Assembly (NCBI GenBank): GCA_964643075.1
Contig: CAZXQO010000023.1
Coordinates: 1-64,000, forward strand
Origin: Desulfocucumis sp964643075
Lineage (GTDB): Bacteria > Bacillota > Desulfotomaculia > Desulfotomaculales > Desulfocucumaceae
Direction: 5' to 3'
DNA: 64,000 bases
Part shown: in pieces, positions 17,406 through 25,712 of the stretch
Layout of the letters: every line of letters begins with the position of its first letter
Position numbering within the stretch: position 1 is the stretch's first letter
Made by a program: the position numbers and the translations under genes
Notes under the pieces: model-generated
The model's database searches: none
What the model was told of the DNA's origin: nothing
What the model saw: only the letters and a program-made list of their open reading frames with translations

Positions 17406-18830
17406 TTAGCTGAATAGCCAAAACACACTATTTACAATCAGCACTATTATTGAAAGGAAAATACCGTACACTATTTTCGTCCCCAGGGCCGCGATTGTCA
17501 TCCTCCCGGCCTTATAGCCTAAATTCCACCCGGCCTCAGGCACCATGGCAACCAAAAAAACTATCGGCAGGGCCAAAACTATACCCGCTAAAGTTAATTG
17601 CGCCAGAATCATTGAACCGCCAATGATCACACTAAAAACTAAAAACACTGCTGCTGGAAATAGAAATAGCCCGGCAAAAACCACACACATGATCTTGTTG
17701 TAGGGCAATAATTTCTCCTTAGCGATAGCGTGCCTGCCGTGGTCAACATCCTGATCCGCAAGGACATTAATGATCTCCCCCCTGGCCACGTTATTAACGG
17801 AATACGCCAGCACAATCTGGTCAACCCTGTAACCCGGCTTTATCCAGCCGGCGGTAAAAGGGTTTACCTTCCTGGGCGGGCTGCTGTTCGGATCATAGCT
17901 GTTTGCAGATATCGTCGTGTTTGATTGCATACTCTGGTATTCCGCGTCAGTCAGAAGCAGGTCTTGCGGTTTTGTGGTCCCGAACTCCATGGCCGACCAG
18001 GTGTTGGCCACAAGCCCGCACCACATGGAATTCCCGAAACTTTGCAGCATGGAGTCAAGGCCTCCCTGGCCCGAATTGCTCGTAAGGGCGCCGCCGACCG
18101 TTGTCAGAACAAACCCGCCCAGCGCATCAGTTGTATCCGAAACGGCCATAAGGACTTTACCGGCGTTCGAGAAATATATGAACGCTAAAGACAGGACCAG
18201 GATGGAGGCAACGATCGTTTTGATAATCCGCATAAACTGCATGCGGGCAAGATAATACAGCAGGTAACCGAAAAGCACCATCATAATCAGTCCGAAAAAG
18301 GAGCTGTTAGCCACTCCCGAACCGAAGAGGCTTTGCCACAGGGCAAGCGTTGGAGCTGTCACCTGGGAAGCAAGCGCGGCGACCCAGTTTGTTCTAAATG
18401 CCAGGTAGATAATCTCAATGCCCCAGTTGACTAACATAACAGACAGGGCAAAGATGCCATCAGCCATTGAGGCAAGCGACCCGCCAAGGTTTTTGCTGGT
18501 TACCCTGGAAAACCACCCCGCACTGCTATCCTCGGCCGTATCGAAACGAAGCCTCGACATCGGAATGTTCAACCAGGAAGGTTCGGTCGCATTTGCTACA
18601 ACATTACTTATATATCCAGCGCCAAGAGGTGTCAGGGGTATATCCATGTTTTGAGTCTGCTCATTGCGCTCGGCTGCGGCACTCCCATTTAGGTCAAAAA
18701 AAATGACACCCACGGGCTTTGATAGATCACCCCCAGCAGGTGGGCTTACCGGATCGCAAAAAGCTGGCCCAGACACCATAAATATAATGGCCAGGACCAG
18801 TACTAACATTAAAGGTGTTCGGGCTCGCAA
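17406..18830 (-). CDS. VirB6/TrbL-like conjugation channel protein, T4SS-A
   Basis: 474 residues, TTG start with GAGGGGG upstream. Signal sequence (MLVLVLAIIFMVSGPAFC), a soluble stretch, then at least seven hydrophobic segments, with an external loop at about residues 240-340. The order and the last block (NLGYKAGRMTIAALGTKIVYGIFL) match the T4SS-B protein at 37924-39888 (NFALGYGKKMLGFLSVKIIYGLFLG), confirming a common family. VirB6/TcpH-type proteins form part of the inner-membrane channel. The gene lies directly after virB4. Confidence 0.85.
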   Translation of the reverse strand: MRARTPLMLVLVLAIIFMVSGPAFCDPVSPPAGGDLSKPVGVIFFDLNGSAAAERNEQTQNMDIPLTPLGAGYISNVVANATEPSWLNIPMSRLRFDTAEDSSAGWFSRVTSKNLGGSLASMADGIFALSVMLVNWGIEIIYLAFRTNWVAALASQVTAPTLALWQSLFGSGVANSSFFGLIMMVLFGYLLYYLARMQFMRIIKTIVASILVLSLAFIYFSNAGKVLMAVSDTTDALGGFVLTTVGGALTSNSGQGGLDSMLQSFGNSMWCGLVANTWSAMEFGTTKPQDLLLTDAEYQSMQSNTTISANSYDPNSSPPRKVNPFTAGWIKPGYRVDQIVLAYSVNNVARGEIINVLADQDVDHGRHAIAKEKLLPYNKIMCVVFAGLFLFPAAVFLVFSVIIGGSMILAQLTLAGIVLALPIVFLVAMVPEAGWNLGYKAGRMTIAALGTKIVYGIFLSIIVLIVNSVFWLFS

Positions 18831-18850
18831 TTTTATTCCCCCTCAAACTA

Positions 18851-21286
18851 CTATTCGGCAAACACCCCTTTACCGGGCTTGGTGTTGAATATATCCAGCA
18901 GGTACCCGGGCTGGGGAGTAATCTCAACTTCAGCCACCCTGTTCTTCGTATCGCGCATGAAACAATGCCCTTCCGGCAATGACTCCATTTCCTCCAAAAA
19001 GGCATCCAGTTCTTCTTCTTTCTCCAGGGCGGGAAGTCCGAGCAACTCTCTAGCGCTTGCCGCTTCTTTACGCCCCTGCATCCGGAAGGCGAAGCAATAG
19101 CCAAGGTTATTACGTATGCTTTCGTCATAATCGGACGGGTTTTGGGTCATGAGAATGAGTAGCATATTTAAGGACCTGCTCATCCTTAGCAGGTCCATCA
19201 CCAGCCTGTAACCGGCCGGTACACGGAGTAAATAGTGCAATTCGTCCAGATACAGCACTTTCAGCGCTTGCATATTTGCGCGGAACATTGCCTCCCTTGC
19301 AGCCGACGCCACAAGAAATAGCAAGGCGACCGCAATCTTCTCTGATTCCGTTATCTGGTCATATACTGTCGGAGTCGGAGAGTCGTTCACCTTCGGCAGG
19401 GGCAACTCCTTGAGATTAAAGATAGTTAGCTGTTCCTTCTCCTTGGTCTCCAAACGTGCGCCACTATCGTCCCGGCCAAAGATCATTTGTCCCAGCGCAT
19501 TTGACTCAACGAGTCTAGTGAGACGCGAGCACACGCGCGCTTCCTTAATTTCCTCCTCCTCCATGGAACCACCGGGAATCTTTCCGGCCATCTCATCCAC
19601 GCACTCTAAAAACGCAAACATGTCGCGCCTATTCCCACCCATTACTTTTTGCACTGCGTGGCTGATGACCGTGCTGCGGGCCTCCGTATCATCCTTGTGC
19701 GCCTCCAGGAGGATACCCAGGAAGTCCTTGGCAATAGTCTCGGCCCGCTTCGGGTCGGGACTGAAAGTAAAAGGGTTCAGGCGATATAATCCGCCTGGTG
19801 AAAAGTCTACTTTTTTCGTAGAAAAAGGTAGCTTCTCAAAAGCTTTCAGCTCGTCCTTCGGGTCAACTCCGAAGCCTATGGCGCCGCAAAGCAGGCAGTA
19901 GTAAAGAATGGTCTTGCCGTCCATCGACTTGCCGCCGCCCTGGGTGCCCGCTATGGCCACCGAACCCGGGCCTTTCTGCATGGCAAAACCGGGCATGAAT
20001 AAAACCGGGGAGTTATTGGAAAAGCCAAGCAGAAAGCCCTTTCCATCTCCCACCTCTGTGCCCGCCATGGGCACGGAAGATGCTATGTAACCCGGTTCAG
20101 CGTGTAATCCCGGCAGGGATCTGTGAAACTCTGCCCCGGGGAAAAACATATACAGGCACTTCAGCATGTCCCCGGGCGGTGTGCATACCTTGAAACCCTG
20201 ACCATATTTCTGAGATATCACCTTGGCATATGAACGCATCTCGCTAATATCACGCCCGGCAACCGCCAGGACAACGCCGAAACGGAGCAGTGGCATGCCG
20301 TCTTCAATATCCGCCTCCAGGTCGCCAACAACTGAAGCCGCCCATTCCTGCGCCCGGGGAGCTTCACCCTGCCCGGCGTGGTGCTCTTCAATCTGCTCTT
20401 TGAGCATGCCTTTTTTCCGGGCCACTTTTTTCTTTGCCACTTCCGTGGGAAATATTTCAAATTGAACCACGGCATCTACGGGAAATTCGCACGTCTGGTC
20501 TATTGTGGCAAGCCATTCTCTCCCTACCACCGGCAGGTACCTCGGAATGTCCGCAAAGGTTATGAAGGTTTGATAGATCTTTTTATCGTTGACATCGGAA
20601 ACGAGATACCGCAGCTTTGGATCTAACAACGCTCCTGCCGATAAAGCCGTCAGTACGCCTGGTGAAAGGGCAACCTCACTCCTGTCCGGCACATCGCGCG
20701 GCAAAGGACCGTAACGCTCAACTACACGCCTGACGATAAACTCGAAATCCTCCAGTTCCGCCCTGGCCAGGTCCATTTCGTTATTGATGGCGTTATACAG
20801 CTCCGATTCAGCCACTTTGGCCGACTGCGCGCTCTTTTCAGTGACCAGGGAAGGCTTGCGCAGGGCGGTGAGCCACTCCAGGAACTGGTCCCGGACATCG
20901 TGAAGCGTATAATATTCCGACTGGGCTATAGGCAGTTGCAGGCATAGATAAGACCTCCTCCGCTGGGCCCTGGCATAGGCCAGAAAATTAACGGCAGAGT
21001 CTACATGTCGGCGCGCTTCTTCCCGCAACACCGGGTTAGGGCTTAACGGGACACCGTACAAATACTCGTTGGCGGAAACATTAAGTTCCTCCGAAAGGTA
21101 TATAATCTGTCCCCGCCCAAAAAAATTCCTCAATACATTGTAAAAGGCGTAGACATACGGTTTTTTTGCCTCGTCTGCCAGGTGCCGGTAAGAAACGCTG
21201 TCGAAACGATACAATGCAAAAACGGAATTGTTTGTAAAGATTAAATTATCTTTGACTGCTCTTGCTGGAAAGTCGATTTTCTTCAC
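18851..21286 (-). CDS. VirB4-family conjugation ATPase, T4SS-A
   Basis: 811 residues. N-terminal domain of VirB4/TraE type, then Walker A AIAGTQGGGKSMDGKT (about residues 445-459), the conserved Phe-Gly-Asp-Pro-like block GAIGFGVDPKDELKAFEKL, Walker B VLYLDELHYLL (about 675) and LLILMTQNPSDYDESIRNNL. This ATPase powers pilin extraction and substrate movement at the inner membrane. The GTG at 21286 is close to AGGGG. It shares order and motifs with the T4SS-B copy at 39890-42286 but is well diverged. An intrinsic terminator lies just upstream. Confidence 0.95.
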   Translation of the reverse strand: MKKIDFPARAVKDNLIFTNNSVFALYRFDSVSYRHLADEAKKPYVYAFYNVLRNFFGRGQIIYLSEELNVSANEYLYGVPLSPNPVLREEARRHVDSAVNFLAYARAQRRRSYLCLQLPIAQSEYYTLHDVRDQFLEWLTALRKPSLVTEKSAQSAKVAESELYNAINNEMDLARAELEDFEFIVRRVVERYGPLPRDVPDRSEVALSPGVLTALSAGALLDPKLRYLVSDVNDKKIYQTFITFADIPRYLPVVGREWLATIDQTCEFPVDAVVQFEIFPTEVAKKKVARKKGMLKEQIEEHHAGQGEAPRAQEWAASVVGDLEADIEDGMPLLRFGVVLAVAGRDISEMRSYAKVISQKYGQGFKVCTPPGDMLKCLYMFFPGAEFHRSLPGLHAEPGYIASSVPMAGTEVGDGKGFLLGFSNNSPVLFMPGFAMQKGPGSVAIAGTQGGGKSMDGKTILYYCLLCGAIGFGVDPKDELKAFEKLPFSTKKVDFSPGGLYRLNPFTFSPDPKRAETIAKDFLGILLEAHKDDTEARSTVISHAVQKVMGGNRRDMFAFLECVDEMAGKIPGGSMEEEEIKEARVCSRLTRLVESNALGQMIFGRDDSGARLETKEKEQLTIFNLKELPLPKVNDSPTPTVYDQITESEKIAVALLFLVASAAREAMFRANMQALKVLYLDELHYLLRVPAGYRLVMDLLRMSRSLNMLLILMTQNPSDYDESIRNNLGYCFAFRMQGRKEAASARELLGLPALEKEEELDAFLEEMESLPEGHCFMRDTKNRVAEVEITPQPGYLLDIFNTKPGKGVFAE

Positions 21287-21298
21287 CCCCTATTTAAA

Positions 21299-21326
21299 AC
21301 AAAAAAGGAGAGCGAAAACTCTCCTA
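21299..21326 (-). terminator. Intrinsic terminator/attenuator upstream of virB4 (T4SS-A)
   Basis: On the minus strand GGAGAG and CTCTCC pair around a short loop and are followed by TTTTTTGTTTT. It lies between the TcpE-like gene and virB4 inside an otherwise continuous array, so full expression of virB4 would need read-through or antitermination. Confidence 0.8.
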
Positions 21327-21716
21327 ATCCAGTAAATAAAACTCCCCGTTTTCTCTTTTCTTCCGGTCCGGCTTAAATGGGCTGCCCACCCTGTGCTTTT
21401 TAGGCAGACAGTAAAATAGGATAATATCCAGGATGTATATTGGCAGGAACTTGCCGGCCGGGTCAAAGTTAGTAAAAAAGTACGTCGCGGCACCCGAAAA
21501 AGCTAGATCCGCAAACCAAACGTCTACATAAAACAAGGCCTTTAAGACCGGTCCCAGCAGCCAACACGGAACGTAAAGCAAAACAAACATGAAGACAAAA
21601 ATAATTATCATGTCCACCCTCACCGGCCCGGGCAGCTTAGTGCGCGAGTCAAGCCTGTGAATCGCCCCAGCAAAACGAAACAGGCTCCTGTAAGAAGTCC
21701 AATATTGCTTTGTCAT
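21324..21716 (-). CDS. TcpE/VirB3-like membrane protein, T4SS-A
   Basis: 130 residues with the TcpE pattern: short basic start (YWTSYRSLFRFAGAIHRLDS), LPGPVRVDMIIIFVFMFVLL, a paired hydrophobic region and a basic tail. The T4SS-B protein at 42869-43249 has the same layout (YRSYKSLFRI-type start, LPRPVPVDIALIYIALLVPS, LPYFLLNIITFFFQ). TcpE-family proteins are small membrane parts of Gram-positive conjugation machines, likely analogous to VirB3 next to VirB4. It overlaps the upstream gene by four bases. Confidence 0.82.
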   Translation of the reverse strand: MTKQYWTSYRSLFRFAGAIHRLDSRTKLPGPVRVDMIIIFVFMFVLLYVPCWLLGPVLKALFYVDVWFADLAFSGAATYFFTNFDPAGKFLPIYILDIILFYCLPKKHRVGSPFKPDRKKRENGEFYLLD

Positions 21717-22045
21717 TGTGCACCCGTCCAGCTTAAACCCATTTTGGTTGCTATGTTATGCGCGACTTGAACGATAAAGTCTGAGTTTACGACAATCAGA
21801 ACTATGACTGAGAAAACAATGAGCATTACCAGACCCATCATGTGGTGCTCCCACATTTTTTTGATGCCGGTAATCAAAAGGATTACAAAGAGAATAAACA
21901 CACCTGCATTTGCAATCAACTTCCATAGGTTGTCTAACGCCGTAATTCCCGTGTCCGCAAAAGCAACCTGAGGAATCGCAAGAAAGCTGAGGAGCATGAA
22001 ACATAACAGCAATATCGTACGGGTACGGTTATTTTTATTTAACAT
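21713..22045 (-). CDS. Small exported membrane protein in VirB2/TcpD position, T4SS-A
   Basis: 110 residues: signal peptide (TILLLCFMLLSFLAIPQVAFA) cut near AFA-DTG, then two membrane helices (AGVFILFVILLITGI and GLVMLIVFSVIVLIVV) linked by a short basic loop. This is the layout of VirB2-like pilins and TcpD-like proteins. The T4SS-B gene at 45469-45801 encodes a protein of the same length and layout. Whether it polymerises or is a channel part cannot be told from sequence. Confidence 0.75.
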   Translation of the reverse strand: MLNKNNRTRTILLLCFMLLSFLAIPQVAFADTGITALDNLWKLIANAGVFILFVILLITGIKKMWEHHMMGLVMLIVFSVIVLIVVNSDFIVQVAHNIATKMGLSWTGAQ

Positions 22046-22066
22046 GCTTCTACCATCCTTTTTCTA

Positions 22067-22987
22067 TTAATTTGGTTCTGGGCTCAATTTTGAGACGAAA
22101 ACCTGCCCATTCTGCGGTTTTAGCGTCAAGTACAGCTGCTGCTTAAGAACCGTCGAATCACCCCTGTCCACTGTTACGCTGACCATGGCCCTGGTCGGTG
22201 AAGCGGCCACGTCCACTAAAGCGCTGTCCAGGCTTTTCAGTTCCCACCCTCCTACCGGGGTTATGCCACTCTCCGGCGTGACGAAGTTAACCAGGTCTGC
22301 GGGGTTGGCGCTGGAGAAGTAAACTTTTAAAAATCCTGTCAGGGCGGAGACTACTGGTGCGGAGGGCTGCGATGAGTAATCATATTTAACTTCGACCGAT
22401 GGAGCTACCGCTGCGGAAACCAGCACCGGGGCATTAAGAACGTAAAACTGACCGTCCTTTTCTTCCTCGGCCACCTGGACCGTCATCTGACTGCTCTCCC
22501 AGCCTTTTTGTTTGGGCTGCACTGCCATAAAGCTTGTCTGGGGCTGGGGTAGAGGATTTTTGTATGCTTCCGCAACGGCATCGGGATTGCTCAATTCGCC
22601 GAAGCGCTGGGTCTGCAGAACAACTGTAACCAGATACCGCCCGGAATTATTCCGCTCTTCCGAAACCACTGAAGCAGACAGGATGCGGCTAACTCCTCCT
22701 TCCGGCGCGGGAATATTCAAAAACGGGTTAAAAACTTTTAGCCTGCGGTTATAGTCGCCTGCATCACCGTTATATGTAGCCCACTGAGATGCAAAGTTTT
22801 TGGCAACTTCCCCGGCCTTCTGGTAGTCCAGAACATCGGTCATAGTGGCACCGCCGGTTGCCTTCTCGTAAAGATAAGTGGCTGCTTTGTTGGCATGTAT
22901 CGCCGTGGCAACCAGAAATATGATGACCAGCCAGACCAGGCTTGCGAGAAAATACCGGTAATGGTTATGGTTAGGTTTTATTTTGAT
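22067..22987 (-). CDS. TcpC/VirB8-like conjugation protein, T4SS-A, start irregular
   Basis: The body matches the TcpC family (AKNFASQWATYNGDAGDYNRRL, then repeated NTF2-like domains) and the 302-residue T4SS-B protein at 43251-44159. The first ATG in frame (22843) would remove the membrane anchor. The frame is open upstream and encodes YFLASLVWLVIIFLVATAIH. No standard start lies between the upstream stop and this anchor; an ATC at 22987 sits seven bases after AAAGGGGGAG. Otherwise an ATG at 22994 in another frame could join by a one-base shift in an A-run. From 22987 the product is 306 residues, close to its paralogue. It would form the periplasm-side scaffold of the channel. Confidence 0.78.
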   Translation of the reverse strand: MKIKPNHNHYRYFLASLVWLVIIFLVATAIHANKAATYLYEKATGGATMTDVLDYQKAGEVAKNFASQWATYNGDAGDYNRRLKVFNPFLNIPAPEGGVSRILSASVVSEERNNSGRYLVTVVLQTQRFGELSNPDAVAEAYKNPLPQPQTSFMAVQPKQKGWESSQMTVQVAEEEKDGQFYVLNAPVLVSAAVAPSVEVKYDYSSQPSAPVVSALTGFLKVYFSSANPADLVNFVTPESGITPVGGWELKSLDSALVDVAASPTRAMVSVTVDRGDSTVLKQQLYLTLKPQNGQVFVSKLSPEPN

Positions 22988-23007
22988 TTTGCATCTCCCC
23001 CTTTCTA

Positions 23008-24201
23008 TTATTTTTCCAGAGCTGAAAGTGCGGTTATTGTCCTGCCGTACTGATTTTCAGTCAAGACTTTACCGACATTAAAGTACCACTCTTGCGTAAA
23101 CGGGTCCTGTACCCGCATACCGGCAAACCAGCAGTAAACACGGCCATTAGAACTAAAGCACTGATCGGGTACTCCGGGGGTAACCCACTTAACTGGATAC
23201 CCTAAAAATTCCCCCCGGAAAATATCCATCCACTGAGAGAAGGAATCTCCTTCGACTCCTATCACATAGATATCGCCGCTCTTCTTGTCCTTTTTAGCGT
23301 AGCCGAAGATCGTCGCCGGGGCTTGTTCGTGCGGGCCTTCATCTCCCCCTTCAATACCTTTAGCTTTAGCCATGAAATGTATCACGTCAGTCTCCTTTAC
23401 GTCAGAACGCCGGACGAGCATGTTTTGTAATGAGTCGGCCAATGATATGAAACAAAACTGCCCGGACCCGGAGCGCATATCAGCCAGCGCTTTGTCATCG
23501 GCGTAAACAAGCGGCCTGGAAGGTAAGGCCTGGTTTGTTTTATACTTTAGCGCAGAAATTTGCCCGCTTTTTTCCGCCTGGGATAGAAAATCTGATACAT
23601 TACCGTCCACCGGTAGATTAAGCGCGGCAGCCAGGCCTGAGAGGGTGGACACCCAATCCGTCAGGGCGGCGCGTTCTCTGCATTCGAAAAGATGGCCGGC
23701 CTGGGTGTTGTCTATGTAACCCCAACCTATCCAGGAAGGCGCCTGCGGTACCGCCTGTGAGGATGCTTCCAGGCTTACCGGTGAGAATAGCCCCTGGCCG
23801 TTTCCATAAGTGGAGTCGAATTTTCCGAACAGGGAAACCGTTTTACCGACGGAGTTGCGCATTGCTTCCCTCACTGTTTCCGTGGCCGGAACCACGACCT
23901 GAAACCTATTCGGATTGACGTTCTGTCCCTCAGGCGTTGTCCCCGGCAAATGAAACGTGCCGTGCACAATGAAATCATTTTCCCTGTCGGAGTCTACGAA
24001 GCAGTTGAGGGTCACCCTGTCCGCCAAGGTAGGGCTGTCGGTTTCAATCCCATGCGGAGCCACTGCCGCCGGTGCTTGAGGCGGTGAATTTACGGGCAAA
24101 AGGGTATTGTTCGTTTGTCCGGAACAGCCGGAAGCAAAAATGAGTGTTGCCAGGAAAACTCCGGCAATGGTCCGTCTGTCAGCAAACACCGCTAACCCCA
24201 T
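23008..24201 (-). CDS. T4SS-A-associated lipoprotein of unknown function
   Basis: 397 residues with a lipoprotein signal (VFLATLIFASGC, Cys at about 26) and a Pro/Ala-rich linker, then an exported domain. It is a distant positional homologue of the T4SS-B protein at 44160-45374: both end with a block containing Cys-Trp, Arg-Val, Tyr-Phe and a final LT-N segment (WYFNVGKVLTENQY against HYFSVHKTLTQNEF). It precedes the TcpC-like gene in both clusters' general neighbourhood. I do not recognise the domain; a wall-side component of the channel is inferred. Confidence 0.75.
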   Translation of the reverse strand: MGLAVFADRRTIAGVFLATLIFASGCSGQTNNTLLPVNSPPQAPAAVAPHGIETDSPTLADRVTLNCFVDSDRENDFIVHGTFHLPGTTPEGQNVNPNRFQVVVPATETVREAMRNSVGKTVSLFGKFDSTYGNGQGLFSPVSLEASSQAVPQAPSWIGWGYIDNTQAGHLFECRERAALTDWVSTLSGLAAALNLPVDGNVSDFLSQAEKSGQISALKYKTNQALPSRPLVYADDKALADMRSGSGQFCFISLADSLQNMLVRRSDVKETDVIHFMAKAKGIEGGDEGPHEQAPATIFGYAKKDKKSGDIYVIGVEGDSFSQWMDIFRGEFLGYPVKWVTPGVPDQCFSSNGRVYCWFAGMRVQDPFTQEWYFNVGKVLTENQYGRTITALSALEK

Positions 24202-24704
24202 TAAATAAATGCACCCCCAATTCTTTTGTACAGTAAAATCAGCAACAACAGCGCTACAACAGGAAAGACTATAAACCGTTCCAGGATACTGCCGGTAGGC
24301 GCCAGGGGCACCGCAAGACGCCCCTTAACAGGCCAGAGTAAAGGCACTCCCTCCGGAGTCAACATATCCAGAAGAAGATGTGAGGTATAGCCCCAGAATA
24401 TCCAGTGGTTAAGACCCGGTATTAAGCCGGCAAGAACCTGGGGTAGATACCATTGAACCAAAGCGTAAACAGCACCGGCAGCAACCAGGGAATGCAGTGG
24501 GCCCCTGTGGCCTAAGGTCATTCTTATTACAGATGGGGCCACAGGCACCCTTGAGCCCAGGAATGACTTCGGTGAATCAATATCCGGCAGGAGAGCCGCT
24601 AAGCCTCCGGTCACCGCAGCTATCAGAGTCGTTTTGGGGTCGCCGCTAGTGGAAAAAAATAAAGTAGCCAGTGCCCCGCCCATGAAATGGGTTGGAAAAA
24701 GCAA
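24201..24704 (-). CDS. YdjM-like membrane-bound metal-dependent hydrolase (DUF457), T4SS-A
   Basis: 167 residues, TTG start with GAGGGGG upstream. Family motifs: THFMGGALA near the start, LLPDIDSP, LGHRGPLHSL and HLLLDMLTPEGV, with four to five membrane helices. The His/Asp residues fit metal binding. The true substrate of this family is unsettled. A second copy (36080-36571) accompanies T4SS-B at its other end, so the link to these conjugation clusters is probably real. Confidence 0.88.
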   Translation of the reverse strand: MLFPTHFMGGALATLFFSTSGDPKTTLIAAVTGGLAALLPDIDSPKSFLGSRVPVAPSVIRMTLGHRGPLHSLVAAGAVYALVQWYLPQVLAGLIPGLNHWIFWGYTSHLLLDMLTPEGVPLLWPVKGRLAVPLAPTGSILERFIVFPVVALLLLILLYKRIGGAFI

Positions 24705-24719
24705 TTTAATCCCCCTCTC

Positions 24720-24989
24720 CTAACCGGACAATTCTAATCCTGCCAACCCTCGTGAAACATACTTTACTTGAACGCCGGCACTTTCCGCGAGTTTCCTTGT
24801 ACGATGGACAAGACCGTGATTGACATATCCAGTAACAACGAGTACCATCGACACTCCTTTTGGCAGGCAGGTGGGCGACCTGGCTTTTCTCCCCGTCCAG
24901 TGCACGACATGCGCAACTCCATATTGTTTTTTCAACACTTTTTCGGCTGCACCAACTCTATCGCATCCAACGATCAAGCAAATCTTCAT
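24720..24989 (-). CDS. DUF2325 family protein
   Basis: 89 residues from the ATG at 24989 with GGGGTGAT before it. It begins MKICLIVGCDRVGAAEKVL and contains VHWTGRKAR, LPKGVSMVLVVTGYVNHGL and VKYVSRGL, the DUF2325 pattern. Function is not known to me. It lies just upstream of the YdjM-like gene, with a terminator hairpin before it, and could be an early gene of the T4SS-A array. Confidence 0.82.
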   Translation of the reverse strand: MKICLIVGCDRVGAAEKVLKKQYGVAHVVHWTGRKARSPTCLPKGVSMVLVVTGYVNHGLVHRTRKLAESAGVQVKYVSRGLAGLELSG

Positions 24990-25004
24990 GAAATCACCCC
25001 ATAA

Positions 25005-25042
25005 AATAAAAATCACCCTGGTTCATGCCAGAGTGTTGATTT
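25005..25042 (-). terminator. Intrinsic terminator before DUF2325 gene
   Basis: On the minus strand ATCAACACTCTGG pairs with CCAGGGTGAT across a CATGAA loop and is followed by TTTTTATTTTA. It stands immediately before the ribosome site of the DUF2325 gene, like several other hairpins in this window. Confidence 0.75.
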
Positions 25043-25066
25043 TCTATTATCATCCTCTTATTCTAT

Positions 25067-25159
25067 TTAGTTGAACACTTTATACTGTTCATCAATGAGC
25101 AGGGCAAGAGTCGCAACCGCCACTTTAAGTTTTTCGTATCCTGTTAATTGGTCCATCAT
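25067..25159 (-). CDS. Possible 30-residue peptide
   Basis: An ATG at 25159 follows a near-perfect AAGGAGG and opens 30 codons (MMDQLTGYEKLKVAVATLAL, then LIDEQYKVFN). The ribosome site and spacing are strong, and the sequence is amphipathic. I know no homologue. It could be a true small protein at the head of the T4SS-A array or a leader peptide. Confidence 0.5.
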   Translation of the reverse strand: MMDQLTGYEKLKVAVATLALLIDEQYKVFN

Positions 25160-25198
25160 GGGAACCTCCTTGCTTCATATTTGCCGCAAATATTTGAG

Positions 25199-25357
25199 CT
25201 ACGCAACACTTTTTCTATTCCAAAAGCAGTATAAAACAAAGAAGTCAAACGCGCCACCTATAAATGCAGTAGTAAATTTCCATTCTACCTGCTGATATAT
25301 CTTCCACGTCATGTAAGCCAATATCAAACTTATTGCAAACACAACAATATTTTTCAT
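25199..25357 (-). CDS. Small single-pass membrane protein
   Basis: 52 residues from the ATG at 25357 (AAGAGGGGGAAC upstream). MKNIVVFAISLILAYMTWKI is a membrane helix and FTTAFIGGAFDFFVLYCFW a second hydrophobic run. No family recognised. It lies between the 30-residue ORF and an 87-residue ORF at the left flank of the broken yhbH gene. Confidence 0.5.
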   Translation of the reverse strand: MKNIVVFAISLILAYMTWKIYQQVEWKFTTAFIGGAFDFFVLYCFWNRKSVA

Positions 25358-25409
25358 TTTCTTTAATGTTCCCCCTCTTGTGGCGTATTTTATTTGAAGT
25401 GTGTAGTAA

Positions 25410-25673
25410 CTACTTTTTATTGGCATGATACAAAAACACTTCTTCGATTTTAGAAATATTTTCCTCAATGCCACCTTCTGCATTGGTAACAAAAGCTAAA
25501 GCCTCGGTAAATTTATCATCCGTCCTGCAAGCATCAAAATACTCAGGATCGATTCCGTAACTTTCTATTATGCTTGCTACTTCTCTTTCTATCTTCCCAG
25601 CTTTTTCATATGCCTTCTGCAATTGTCTGATTTTATTTTTTAATACCGCAGGCATTGATTTAATCTTAACCAC
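25410..25673 (-). CDS. Hypothetical protein (87 aa)
   Basis: 87 residues, GTG start at 25673 close to AAGGGG; an ATG 18 bases later is possible. Charged, mostly helical (LKNKIRQLQKAYEKAGKIER), with no membrane segment. I do not recognise it. It is the first gene on the left of the yhbH junction, so it belongs to the left-hand element. Confidence 0.5.
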   Translation of the reverse strand: MVKIKSMPAVLKNKIRQLQKAYEKAGKIEREVASIIESYGIDPEYFDACRTDDKFTEALAFVTNAEGGIEENISKIEEVFLYHANKK

Positions 25674-25712
25674 TTCCCCTTATTACACACTTTTAACAGA
25701 TAATGCAATACC

